Shown: positions 1 through 6,977 of the stretch, one piece after another
Layout of the letters: each line of letters begins with the position of its first letter
Numbering within the stretch: the first letter of the stretch is position 1
Source of the DNA: an uncultured Planctomycetaceae bacterium
Lineage (GTDB): Bacteria > Planctomycetota > Planctomycetia > Planctomycetales > Planctomycetaceae
Assembly (NCBI GenBank): GCA_903921605.1
Contig: CAIXQV010000911.1
Location: 1 to 14,365, forward strand
Length of the DNA stretch: 14,365 nucleotides
Direction: 5' to 3'
The notes under the pieces: generated by a model
Database searches by the model: none
Seen by the model: only the letters and a program-made list of their open reading frames with translations
Told to the model about the DNA's origin: nothing
Program-made: the position numbers and the translations under genes

Positions 1-81
1 GCGTTTATCACGGCAACCGATCTGGAGGTCGACGGTGGACTGGGAGCCTTCGCAGCGTTCGCCGATCCTTATCCGATGTAG
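1..81 (+). CDS. C-terminal end of a short-chain dehydrogenase/reductase (partial)
   Basis: Reading frame 1 is open from the window edge to a TAG at 79-81 and gives 26 residues containing ITATDLEVDGGLGAF. The pattern (F/Y)(I/V)T...(hydrophobic)xVDGG is the usual C-terminal signature of classical SDR-family NAD(P)-dependent oxidoreductases, where it helps form the substrate and dimer surface. The catalytic part lies outside the window, so substrate and cofactor cannot be named. The gene converges on the TPR lipoprotein gene with only 23 bases between the two stop codons. The call rests on one short motif, so another family is possible. Confidence 0.55.
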   Translation, partial: AFITATDLEVDGGLGAFAAFADPYPM

Positions 82-104
82 CAGAAAACATTCGTTGCTG
101 TTGG

Positions 105-3100
105 CTACTGTTTCTGGCTCGCGTCGTTTCGGATGGCTGTCGAGGTGCTGCGGCGGGTCAAACGGCGACTCTGGTATGTCTTTACGAGTTGCTCAATTTC
201 ATCTCGCTGTTCCTCGGGAGCAACTTCCTGAGATTTCTGGGCCCAGGTCGCAGCCTGATCCATATCGCCGGCTTCGGCATAGGCGGCGGCCAGCGTGCTG
301 AGGCAGGACCAGTCTTTGCTGCCAGTCAGCTCAACGGCTTTCTTCGCCATAAAGACGGCTCGCGTTGTATCACGAATGGCCGGATCAGGATTCGTTGCCA
401 GCAGCCACGCATAGTTATCCCATGCCCGAGCAAACCCGGGGCTGAGAGAGACCGCACGTTCATAGTCTGCGATGGCCTCTTCAAACTTGCCAAGTTTGGC
501 CTGAGCCGCCGCACGATTATTGTATGCTCGGAAAAGGTTTGGCTGAAACTCCAGAGCCTTCGTCCACGACTCAACAGCCTTCTCCATCTCATTTTCGTTG
601 AAAAGCAGATTGCCGCGATTATACCAGGCTGCGGCATGAGCTGGTTCAAGATCCACTGCATGCTGATAGCAATCAAGGGCTTCAGAGGCCTTGCCCTGCC
701 CTGCATTGATATTGCCCTTCACATACCACGCATCGGCATGTTTATCGTCAAGTTTCAGAGCTTCGTCGAGGTCAGATATCGCATCGTCGTCCTGTTGCAA
801 CTGGTGACGAGCCAGACCTCGACGATACAACGCTTCTGCGGATTCGGGCTTAGTTTCCAGCACCTTTGAAAAATCGTCAATCGCTTTTTCGTAGAGCCCT
901 TCGCGATGCTGCAGCAGACCTCGGCGAATCAGGAGATCCGCGTTTTCAGGTTGTTGTTCCAGAAGAACAGACATGTCTGTAATCGCAACATCGAATTCTC
1001 CCTGCTGTTCGGCCAGCGATGCTCGCATCAGGCGTGCCTGTTCGTGAGCGGGATCTGTCTCAATCAGAGTGTTAAGTTCTTCGCGGGCTCGGAACTTCTG
1101 ATCCAGTTCTACAAAGCAGCGACTTCTCATCCACTGCAATGAAGCCGTATCGATCGCACGAACAGCATCGCTGTCGAGGTCATCGATCGCGTCCTGATAA
1201 CGTCCCAGATGAAACTGAGCAACTCCGCGTAAACGGCGTGCCTCAGCGTTGGTGGCGTCCAGTTCCAGCACAGCAGATGCGTCACCAATCGCATTCATCC
1301 AGTCACGAAGATCTTCATAGACACCGGCTCGGGCCTGAATCGCGGCGACGTTTTCTGGTTCGGCATCCAGCAACGCAGACAGTTCTGCCTCTGCTTCATT
1401 CATTTTTCCGAGACGTGACATCGCCGTTGCTCGCAGCCAGCGAACTTCGGTATTCGATTCTTCATCGGAGAGCTGACTTAGAGCCTCGATCACTCGATCG
1501 TCATTCTTTTCCGCAGCCGCAATTCGGGCACGCAGTACAGCCGCTGCCTTTGACGACGCATCGGCTTCGGCCAGCGAGTCCAGACCAGACCGAGCCCCCT
1601 CAAAGTTTCCCTGATCCATCTGCAGTTCGCTTCGTAACAAGACGAGTGGTGCAGACATTGACGAGGGCGAGGTCTGTGCGATTCGGTCCAATAGACTGAC
1701 CGCTTCGGGAATCTGTTGGTGCTTTCGCAGACGAGCGACAAGATCCTTAATCAGTATTTCGTCGCCTGGCTGCAGTTCCGCAAGATGCTGCAGGTCAGCG
1801 GTCGCCGCATCCGTTTCACCCAGCTCATCAAACATCTCCGCACGCTCACGCAGCAGATCTGCGGCATTTGGGTTCAACTGCAACGCGGCCGTCAGGTCCG
1901 TGATCGCCAGTGAGTATTCTGACTGTTGAGCATAGATTTTCGCTCGTATCTGCAAGGCCTCCAGAGAATTCGGATGGCTGTTCAGAACTTCTGAAACATC
2001 CAGCGTCGCTTTTTCCCAGCGTTGCGCGGCGATGTGGAGTTGCGCTCGGGCGAGCATATTCTGTTCTGACGAAGAGCCAAGTGAAATCAGCGAATCGTAA
2101 TCTGCAAGAGCTTCCTCAGCCTTGTCCTGAGACACATAGATCTCTGCTCGAAGCTGCAACGCCTCTCTGTTCTGTGGAGCGTTCTCCAGCAATGCAGAGA
2201 CTTCTGTCAGAGCCTCTTCTGACTGCCCAACACCAAGGAGAGCACGAGCTTTCTCGATGGCAACTCGCTGCGGTCGTTTCGGGTCACGCTCATCGGAGTT
2301 GCCAGCCTTTGAGCCCGCGGACTTCGTCGACGAACTGGAGATCTGATGCAGATCGGCCAGAGCTCGATCATGGTCGCCTCGTCGAGTCCGCAATCCAGCG
2401 CGGGCCAGCAGTGCGTCGGAATGATGTGAATCGAGCATCAGCGCCTGATCAAAATTTGCTTCCGCACCAGCATCGTTGCCTGCCGCCGCAAAGGCTCGCC
2501 CTAACTCGTAAGGACAGTTTGCATCTTTGGTGCCGTATTGAACTGCTCGTGAGAGGTCGCTGATGGCATCTTCGGCACGGCCGAGTTTGATGAGCACTCG
2601 ACCGCGTTCCAGCCATGGACGATAGTCCGCTGAAGTTAATCGACAGGCCACATTCAGGTCCGCGAGTGCTCGATCGGAGTCTTCGTTTCTTTTCCAGCAG
2701 AGACCGCGCTGCAGCCAGGCTTCGGAGTTTTCCCGATCAATACCGATGACATGGGTCAGGTCTGTGATTGCTTCATCAGGCTGTGTTTCCGCGATGGCCA
2801 GAGCATGCATCATTCTGGCGCGGATATGATCAGGATCCATCCGCAGAACGGTCTGGAGATCATCCAATGACTTCTCCGATTCACCGAGTTCTGCGTAAGC
2901 TGTTGCTCGATCAAACCATGCGGCCGAGGTTCTGATTCCCTGCTGAATTGCTTCCGAGTACGACTTCACAGCCAATGCTGTTTCACCGGAGGAATCCTGA
3001 GCAACTCCCAGCGCAAGCCATGCTTCATTCCATTCAGGCTTTAATTTGACAGCAGCCGTCAGGTCCGCGATCGAATCTTTCTCGTGCTTCAACGCCGCGT

Positions 3101-3332
3101 GACTGAGGCCGCGCAGATACCATGCTTCGCTTAGCGCTGGATCGAGCGCAATCGACCGGTTCAGAAGCTGAATGGCTTCCGCATGTCGCTGAGCTTCTCG
3201 ATGCTTGAGAGCTGACTGAACCAGACCCCTGGCCTGCTTCTTCTGATCAGCGCAGCCGTTTAGAGAGATCATAAACAGAATGGCAAGAAGGGCTAAAGCT
3301 GCCAGTGGCATTTTGCTCATTGGTCTTCTCAT
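105..3332 (-). CDS. Large tetratricopeptide-repeat lipoprotein
   Basis: A 1075-residue protein made almost entirely of TPR-type 34-residue helical hairpins, roughly 28-30 by length. It has a first block at about residues 35-330, a Ser/Lys/Arg-rich linker at 331-356, and a second block to about 1040. Many units show the canonical spacing, for example AWYLRG...AI.DL..A..L.P and ALYRRGLARHQL....AISDLDEAL. The C-terminal unit (NYAWLLATNPDP...ELTG.KDWS.L.TLAAAYAEAGD) is a TPR variant I associate with planctomycete proteins. The N-terminus is a lipoprotein signal: basic MRRPMSK, hydrophobic core, then LNGC with the lipidated Cys at 27. I chose ATG 3332 because GGGAG lies 6 bases upstream; a GTG at 3353 would add 7 residues in front of the signal. 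It probably acts as a membrane-anchored periplasmic protein-protein scaffold. No catalytic domain is visible and the partner is unknown. The repeat family is certain, the function is not. Confidence 0.9.
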   Translation of the reverse strand: MRRPMSKMPLAALALLAILFMISLNGCADQKKQARGLVQSALKHREAQRHAEAIQLLNRSIALDPALSEAWYLRGLSHAALKHEKDSIADLTAAVKLKPEWNEAWLALGVAQDSSGETALAVKSYSEAIQQGIRTSAAWFDRATAYAELGESEKSLDDLQTVLRMDPDHIRARMMHALAIAETQPDEAITDLTHVIGIDRENSEAWLQRGLCWKRNEDSDRALADLNVACRLTSADYRPWLERGRVLIKLGRAEDAISDLSRAVQYGTKDANCPYELGRAFAAAGNDAGAEANFDQALMLDSHHSDALLARAGLRTRRGDHDRALADLHQISSSSTKSAGSKAGNSDERDPKRPQRVAIEKARALLGVGQSEEALTEVSALLENAPQNREALQLRAEIYVSQDKAEEALADYDSLISLGSSSEQNMLARAQLHIAAQRWEKATLDVSEVLNSHPNSLEALQIRAKIYAQQSEYSLAITDLTAALQLNPNAADLLRERAEMFDELGETDAATADLQHLAELQPGDEILIKDLVARLRKHQQIPEAVSLLDRIAQTSPSSMSAPLVLLRSELQMDQGNFEGARSGLDSLAEADASSKAAAVLRARIAAAEKNDDRVIEALSQLSDEESNTEVRWLRATAMSRLGKMNEAEAELSALLDAEPENVAAIQARAGVYEDLRDWMNAIGDASAVLELDATNAEARRLRGVAQFHLGRYQDAIDDLDSDAVRAIDTASLQWMRSRCFVELDQKFRAREELNTLIETDPAHEQARLMRASLAEQQGEFDVAITDMSVLLEQQPENADLLIRRGLLQHREGLYEKAIDDFSKVLETKPESAEALYRRGLARHQLQQDDDAISDLDEALKLDDKHADAWYVKGNINAGQGKASEALDCYQHAVDLEPAHAAAWYNRGNLLFNENEMEKAVESWTKALEFQPNLFRAYNNRAAAQAKLGKFEEAIADYERAVSLSPGFARAWDNYAWLLATNPDPAIRDTTRAVFMAKKAVELTGSKDWSCLSTLAAAYAEAGDMDQAATWAQKSQEVAPEEQRDEIEQLVKTYQSRRLTRRSTSTAIRNDASQKQ

Positions 3333-3338
3333 AACATG

Positions 3339-3343
3339 CTCCC
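3339..3343 (-). promoter_or_regulatory. Ribosome binding site of the TPR lipoprotein gene
   Basis: On the minus strand GGGAG is followed by CATGTT and then ATG at 3332. The 6-base spacing decides for the internal ATG over the GTG at 3353, and places the basic n-region of the lipoprotein signal at the very N-terminus. Confidence 0.65.
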
Positions 3344-3500
3344 AGGACACCACACTGACTTCGCAACCGCCCGTATCGTGAACATCGTCGCTGGTGAAAC
3401 GACACTCCTGTTCGATTCAATGGACAGAGTTAGTTTGATTCGGCAGCTTCACCGCGACCGTTACGGCTTTCCTGAATTACCTTACGACTCGGGTTTCTAC

Positions 3501-3563
3501 TGAGCAGATGTCCGCGACAGTCAGATTGCCCAGTTTTCGTGTTCGGAAAATCTGCTCAACTGG
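3501..3563. other. Intergenic inverted repeats with competing pairings
   Basis: The 316-base gap between the two divergent starts (3333-3648) has no convincing gene. It contains a perfect 9-base inverted repeat, TGAGCAGAT at 3501-3509 and ATCTGCTCA at 3550-3558. A second pair, CCAGTT at 3530-3535 and AACTGG at 3558-3563, and a short TTTTC/GAAAA pair (3534-3538 and 3546-3550) lie inside or against it. The outer and the CCAGTT pairings overlap at base 3558 and could be alternatives. This could be a folded leader for either neighbour, a regulator site, or chance. Confidence 0.35.
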
Positions 3564-3635
3564 CGCGGCAGGGTTGAGAAGACGTTCTTGGCCGAAGTGG
3601 CTTTCTGAAGTGTGTAGCGGCTAATGGTCGAAACT

Positions 3636-3642
3636 AGAGGAG
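3636..3642 (+). promoter_or_regulatory. Ribosome binding site supporting a TTG start
   Basis: AGAGGAG is followed by six bases and then TTG at 3649. It is one of the strongest Shine-Dalgarno matches in the window and the main reason to believe the small membrane protein begins at TTG 3649. ATG 3706, 19 codons later, has only a poorly spaced GAGG. Confidence 0.5.
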
Positions 3643-3648
3643 CAGGAT

Positions 3649-3909
3649 TTGCCGATTTGGTACTCCGAAAACCAAGAGCTAATTTTGAACGAGGCGGGAC
3701 GCGTCATGATTCTTTTGAGCATTTTTACGGACGATCAAACCGCAATTCTTGGCTGCTTCGGAGCCATCGCTGTCTGTGGGCTGATTGCTGCCCTCAGCTT
3801 TCGACTTGGTCCAGCCGGTAAACCGCAATCAACACAACAGTCAACGATTCGGATCACTCGCACAGTGTCAACTGAGGGTACAAAATCTCAGGATCGACGC
3901 GCGGCGTAG
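3649..3909 (+). CDS. Small single-pass membrane protein, unrecognised
   Basis: An 86-residue protein that I cannot assign to a family. A single hydrophobic segment at about residues 31-52 (AILGCFGAIAVCGLIAALSF) is preceded by acidic TDDQ and followed by a Ser/Thr/Arg-rich, probably disordered cytoplasmic tail. It would sit in the inner membrane with the tail inside, by the positive-inside rule. The TTG start is chosen for the AGAGGAG six bases upstream; starting at ATG 3706 would give 67 residues and still keep the membrane segment. It stands divergent from the TPR lipoprotein gene and converges on exbD, so it is probably a single transcription unit. Composition and the clean TM segment argue for a real gene, but a chance frame cannot be excluded. 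Confidence 0.5.
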   Translation: MPIWYSENQELILNEAGRVMILLSIFTDDQTAILGCFGAIAVCGLIAALSFRLGPAGKPQSTQQSTIRITRTVSTEGTKSQDRRAA

Positions 3910-3969
3910 TTTGAGTGGTCGCGAGGGGTTCCACGCTTTACGTTTTTCCGCATGACGGCAGCGTGATTC

Positions 3970-3998
3970 AGGTAGTTCGGTTGAAGCCGAACCTACTT
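3970..3998. repeat. REP-like intergenic hairpin between converging genes
   Basis: Left arm 3970-3980 and right arm 3987-3998 form an 11-pair stem with one bulged C at 3993, one G-U pair, and a six-base TTGAAG loop. The core pairing is GTTCGG with CCGAAC. It sits between the stops of the small membrane protein (3909) and exbD (4051). No T-run follows on either strand, so it is not a classical terminator. It could still be a bidirectional transcription barrier or one copy of a dispersed palindromic repeat. Confidence 0.45.
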
Positions 3999-4050
3999 GA
4001 AAGAGATGTTTCTAACGACGCGTTGCGATCCAAAATCACGCGGGCATGTT

Positions 4051-4503
4051 TTACTTCGGCTGGTTAGCGACTGCGAAGCGGATGCTTTGAATTCCGTTCG
4101 CGGCACAGTGTTCGACCAGCTTTCGAATTTCCGCAAACTGCGCGTCGCGATCGGATCGAATACGGACCTCGGGGCGAGCAATTTGTTTTCCGGTTGAAGC
4201 TGCGGCGGTCGCTGACGCCTTCAGTTCCTGGATGCGTTGCATCACTGTCTCTTCGGAGACGAGGTTCCCCGCGATGGACAGTTTCCCATCGCGTTCGACT
4301 GTAATCGTCAGGCGATACTCCGACGATGGGTCATCCGGGTTTCCTCGTTGTGCATCCGGCAGCGCAACTTCCCGGGAGTGTTCACTGCGGACAAAATAGC
4401 TGGCGACCAGAAAGAAAATAATCAGCAGGAACACCACGTCGATCATGGGCGTGATGTTAAAACGAAATGGGGCTCTCTGGCCAGAAGTATCGGGCAGTCG
4501 CAT
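4051..4503 (-). CDS. exbD: ExbD/TolR-family biopolymer transport protein
   Basis: A 150-residue inner-membrane protein of the ExbD/TolR/MotB-like family, which with an ExbB/TolQ partner uses the proton motive force to energise outer-membrane processes. The short cytoplasmic start (MRLPDTSGQRAPFRFN) leads into ITPMIDVVFLLIIFFLVASYF. This is the single TM helix with the proton-carrying Asp at 22. The rest is a periplasmic domain of normal size ending in IRFAVANQ. I chose ATG 4503 because the product then has the usual ExbD length and start. The frame stays open upstream and a TTG at 4617 would add 38 Arg-rich residues that look non-coding. No exbB lies upstream on this strand and no second exbD beside it, so it is an orphan here. 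The partner must be encoded elsewhere. Confidence 0.9.
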   Translation of the reverse strand: MRLPDTSGQRAPFRFNITPMIDVVFLLIIFFLVASYFVRSEHSREVALPDAQRGNPDDPSSEYRLTITVERDGKLSIAGNLVSEETVMQRIQELKASATAAASTGKQIARPEVRIRSDRDAQFAEIRKLVEHCAANGIQSIRFAVANQPK

Positions 4504-4831
4504 CGACTTCAATCCCTGCAAAGGCGAATCGCTCTGCCCGAGATGGGCCGCATGACGGCGTAATCGTAAGGATCGGCGTCGATCGGTTCTACCGCGAAAC
4601 TGAACAATTGGGGTCAACCGTTTGACTTCTTTGTTGATGTGATTAACGTGTCCTCTCTGAATGGCTGCTGTTTCCTGACTACGAGCGGCAACCTGCCACG
4701 TACAGGCTTATTCTCTGCACGGTGTGAATTGAGGCCGGGTGTTCGCGGGATACCTGATAGACGTCAGGCTCAATTGTTCGCCGCGCTCAGAATAACCATT
4801 CTTTTCTTGACACACACTCCGGGAGATAATC

Positions 4832-5827
4832 ATGGGACGTCCTGTCACTCTGTTTACTGGTCAGTGGGCTGACCTGCCACTGGAAACACTCTGCAAGAAG
4901 GCTCGCGAATTCGGCTATGATGGGCTGGAACTGGCGTGCTGGGGTGACCACTTCGAAGTCGACAAGGCTTTGTCTGACGATGCCTATTGTGCTCGCAAAC
5001 GCGAGCTGCTGGAAAAGCATGATCTGAAGTTGTTCGCGATCTCTAATCATCTTGTTGGTCAGGCGGTGCTGGACAATATTGATGCTCGCCACAAGTCCAT
5101 TCTTCCGGACTATGTCTGGGGCGACGGAGATCCCGCCGGCGTGAATGCTCGCGCGATTGAAGAAATGAAGAACACCGCCCGCGCCGCGCAGAAGCTGGGT
5201 GTCAGCATTGTGAATGGTTTCACCGGCTCCAGCGTTTGGCACCTGATTTATGACTTCCCACCGACTCCAAAGTCGATGTACGACAAAGGCTTTCAGTTGC
5301 TGGCTGAGCGATGGAATCCGATTCTGGACGTATTCCAGGACTGCGGAGTCAAGTTTGCTCTGGAGGTTCATCCAACGGAAATTGCGTTTGATATCTACAC
5401 TGCAGAGCGAGCGTTGCAGGCGTTGAATCATCGCGAAGAATTCGGCTTCAACTTTGATCCAAGCCATTTGATTTGGCAGGGAATTGATCCTGTTGAGTTC
5501 ATTCGATACTTCCCGGATCGAATTTATCACGTACACATGAAAGATGCTTCGGTCACGCTGAATGGACGGACCGGAATTCTGGGCAGCCATATTTCCTTCG
5601 GGGATGCTCGTCGCGGCTGGGACTTCCGCAGCGTTGGTCGTGGAGGTGTTCGCTTTGAAGAAATCATCCGCGCGTTGAATGCGGCGAAGTACACGGGGCC
5701 GTTATCTGTGGAGTGGGAAGACAGCGGCATGGATCGCGAACATGGAGCGGCCGAAGCAGCTCAGTTCTGCAAGAACGTGGACTTCCAGCCGTCCAGCCGA
5801 GCCTTTGATGCGGCGTTTGGGGATTAG
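4832..5827 (+). CDS. Sugar phosphate isomerase/epimerase (xylose isomerase-like TIM barrel)
   Basis: A 331-residue cytoplasmic protein of the AP endonuclease 2 / xylose-isomerase-like TIM-barrel family. Members interconvert sugars, sugar phosphates or inositol derivatives with a divalent metal. Strand-end motifs are in order: [14 protein letters not shown] (29-41), LFAISNHL (67-74), ALEVHPTE (176-183), FNFDPSHL (206-213), YHVHMKD (232-238) and LSVEWED (291-297). The likely metal ligands are E178, D209, H235 and E294, with H180 and H212 nearby. There is no signal peptide. The start is supported by GGGAG six bases before ATG. A strong intrinsic terminator follows 24 bases after the stop, so it is probably transcribed alone. 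Planctomycetes carry many paralogues of this family in sugar and myo-inositol catabolism; the exact substrate cannot be read from the sequence. Confidence 0.88.
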   Translation: MGRPVTLFTGQWADLPLETLCKKAREFGYDGLELACWGDHFEVDKALSDDAYCARKRELLEKHDLKLFAISNHLVGQAVLDNIDARHKSILPDYVWGDGDPAGVNARAIEEMKNTARAAQKLGVSIVNGFTGSSVWHLIYDFPPTPKSMYDKGFQLLAERWNPILDVFQDCGVKFALEVHPTEIAFDIYTAERALQALNHREEFGFNFDPSHLIWQGIDPVEFIRYFPDRIYHVHMKDASVTLNGRTGILGSHISFGDARRGWDFRSVGRGGVRFEEIIRALNAAKYTGPLSVEWEDSGMDREHGAAEAAQFCKNVDFQPSSRAFDAAFGD

Positions 5828-5851
5828 CCCTGAAGCGTCAGTCGAAAAATC

Positions 5852-5883
5852 AAAACACCTCCGGGATTTCTCGGAGGTGTTTT
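5852..5883 (+). terminator. Intrinsic terminator after the sugar isomerase gene
   Basis: A perfect 12-pair stem joins AAAACACCTCCG at 5852-5863 with CGGAGGTGTTTT at 5872-5883, around an eight-base loop. The U-rich end is built into the 3' arm. The A-run on the 5' arm means it could also work from the other strand, although no gene points into it from that side. Confidence 0.88.
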
Positions 5884-6047
5884 CGTTACAGGCCTTTGAT
5901 TTTGCTGTTCGGAGCGAAGAAAAGCCAAGGGGCAGATTGATGCGTGCTGATGCGTGATTTGAAGACTTGAGCCAAAGTCAGAAAAAGGTTTCTGAAGAAT
6001 TGTGGTGCGGAAGCAGGAAAGGCTATTCCTGCCAGCAAAAAAAGCTA
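5884..6047. other. Intergenic region, no gene seen
   Basis: This is the first part of the ~400-base gap between the isomerase terminator and the small Gly-rich lipoprotein. No frame has a plausible start and protein-like composition. It holds a 10-base tandem near-duplication (TGATGCGTG twice, 5938-5957) and a 7-pair hairpin GCAGGAA/TTCCTGC at 6013-6032 with no T-run on either side. Confidence 0.5.
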
Positions 6048-6076
6048 TTGACCTGTTCTGCCGGTTTCTTTTAACC
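6048..6076 (+). promoter_or_regulatory. Candidate promoter for the Gly/Cys-rich lipoprotein gene
   Basis: TTGACC at 6048-6053 is a good -35 match. TTAACC lies 17 bases later at 6071-6076 but is a weak -10. Use of this site would give a leader of roughly 200 bases, rich in C and T between about 6075 and 6170, before the start at 6280. Confidence 0.3.
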
Positions 6077-6279
6077 TCCCACCCACTCGAACTGTGGTTC
6101 CTGCAGTTCAAATCTCCTCTCGTTCTCTCCTCTCGAATGTTCGCCGACTTCTTCTCTCTGATCTGAGGCTGGACCAGGAACTCCGCATTCCAATGTCTCA
6201 GGTTCGTTCTCATGAGGTCGCGACCGTTCACCATCCCGCCCTGTTGCTGAAATCTCAGTGACACCCCGGAGGCTCTCTG

Positions 6280-6573
6280 ATGTCTCGTTTCGCAAGCATT
6301 TGTGCTGGCCTGTTGATGGTCAGTTCTTTAAGCGGCTGTTGTCTGCTCGGTCACGGCTGTGGCGGCGGCGGCTACGCTCCTATGGGCGGCGGCTACGGTG
6401 GTGGTGGCTGCTCGCCATGCCAAACCGGAGCCTGTGGAGCGATGGCTCCAGGCTATCCGTCGGCTTATAGTCCGGGCGTTCCTCAATCTGCTTACCTCGC
6501 GCCACAGGTTGCCGGCTACGCACCGCAGGCCAGTCAGCAGATGGTCATGATGGACACTCTGCCAACGTATTAA
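6280..6573 (+). CDS. Small Gly/Cys-rich probable lipoprotein
   Basis: A 97-residue protein of unknown function. The N-terminus MSRFASICAGLLMVSSLSGC is a lipoprotein signal with lipobox LSGC and the lipidated Cys at 20. The mature part has Gly runs (about residues 28-43), further cysteines at 21, 27, 44, 47 and 52 including a CxxC, and then a Pro/Ala/Tyr/Gln-rich tail. This low-complexity composition suggests an extended cell-envelope or surface protein, not an enzyme; that is inference. The start is firm: GGAGG lies seven bases before ATG. A ~270-base region with several hairpins and a strong terminator follows. The same genomic stretch read in other frames also gives open but implausible Arg-rich products. 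Confidence 0.72.
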   Translation: MSRFASICAGLLMVSSLSGCCLLGHGCGGGGYAPMGGGYGGGGCSPCQTGACGAMAPGYPSAYSPGVPQSAYLAPQVAGYAPQASQQMVMMDTLPTY

Positions 6574-6602
6574 TCTGCCAACGATTCTGACGTTTGGATA
6601 TT

Positions 6603-6628
6603 GGCCGCGAACGTACATGTTCGTGGTC
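6603..6628 (+). other. Hairpin in the 3' region of the lipoprotein gene
   Basis: GGCCGCGAAC (6603-6612) pairs with GTTCGTGGTC (6619-6628) around a six-base loop. All ten positions pair, two of them as G-U, which favours an RNA structure over a DNA site. It starts 30 bases after the stop codon. The absence of a T-run argues against a terminator. Confidence 0.45.
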
Positions 6629-6666
6629 GGTTGATCGATTCGTGATATCACTGTCCGCGCCTGCGT

Positions 6667-6680
6667 GTCAGGCGCCTGAC
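6667..6680. repeat. Perfect 14-base palindrome
   Basis: GTCAGGCGCCTGAC reads the same on both strands. An overlapping alternative pairs GCGCCTG at 6657-6663 with CAGGCGC at 6669-6675 around five bases. A second palindrome, GGTAATTACC, follows at 6716-6725. They could be protein-binding sites or parts of a folded RNA. Confidence 0.4.
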
Positions 6681-6802
6681 GGTCTCTGGTTGTTTGCATC
6701 GCTCGTCGTGGGCGGGGTAATTACCTGCCAGCCGCAGAGTCAAGAACCATACAATTGGAAGCGATGGGCGAAGCTCCTCCCTCTTCGTCCACTCTGTTCC
6801 AG

Positions 6803-6841
6803 TGCCGAGCGATTCGACAGGCTTGAATCGCTCGGCATTTT
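6803..6841 (+). terminator. Intrinsic terminator with 13-pair stem
   Basis: TGCCGAGCGATTC at 6803-6815 pairs perfectly with GAATCGCTCGGCA at 6825-6837 around a nine-base loop, and is followed at once by TTTT. This is a textbook Rho-independent terminator on the + strand. It lies 230 bases after the lipoprotein stop and before the next + gene, so it ends either a long 3' UTR or a separate small RNA. Confidence 0.87.
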
Positions 6842-6857
6842 CCTGCGCCGACAGATT

Positions 6858-6921
6858 ATTCTGTACGCGGCCACGATTGAGGCAATAATCTGTATGATAC
6901 ATCCCGCGAACACTCGGCCTC
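6858..6921 (+). repeat. Direct repeat copy 1 (~65 bp)
   Basis: This stretch matches 9058-9122 in the same orientation at 55 of 65 aligned columns with a single one-base gap. The longest exact blocks are CGCGGCCACGATTG and AATAATCTGTATGAT. Copy 1 also carries a perfect inverted repeat, ACAGATTATT at 6851-6860 with AATAATCTGT at 6884-6893, which copy 2 has lost on its left side. TATGAT at 6893-6898 is a possible -10 element for the gene starting at 6978. Confidence 0.8.
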
Positions 6922-6977
6922 AATTTATGCCGCCCGTGGAATATTCGTTTGATGATTGATGCTTTCAGAATGACGTC

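Noticed and set aside
189..2563. Several long open frames on the + strand
   Set aside because: They lie antisense to the TPR gene, have Arg/Cys/Ser-rich compositions typical of shadow frames, and lack ribosome binding sites.
3624..3821. 65-codon frame starting at ATG 3624
   Set aside because: It overlaps the small membrane protein frame, lacks a ribosome binding site and its product is Arg/Cys/Trp-rich without recognisable structure.
4807..4812. TTGACA before the isomerase as a -35 box
   Set aside because: A -10 at normal spacing would fall on the start codon, so it cannot serve this gene with its ribosome binding site intact.
4639..4872. 77-codon open frame on the + strand before the sugar isomerase
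   Set aside because: It runs into the firmly supported isomerase start, has a poor start context and a composition that does not look like a protein.
4787..5590. 267-codon open frame on the minus strand
   Set aside because: It is antisense to the isomerase, whose motifs and Shine-Dalgarno are unambiguous.
6013..6032. GCAGGAA/TTCCTGC hairpin as a terminator
   Set aside because: Neither strand has a T-run after the stem, and no gene end is near.
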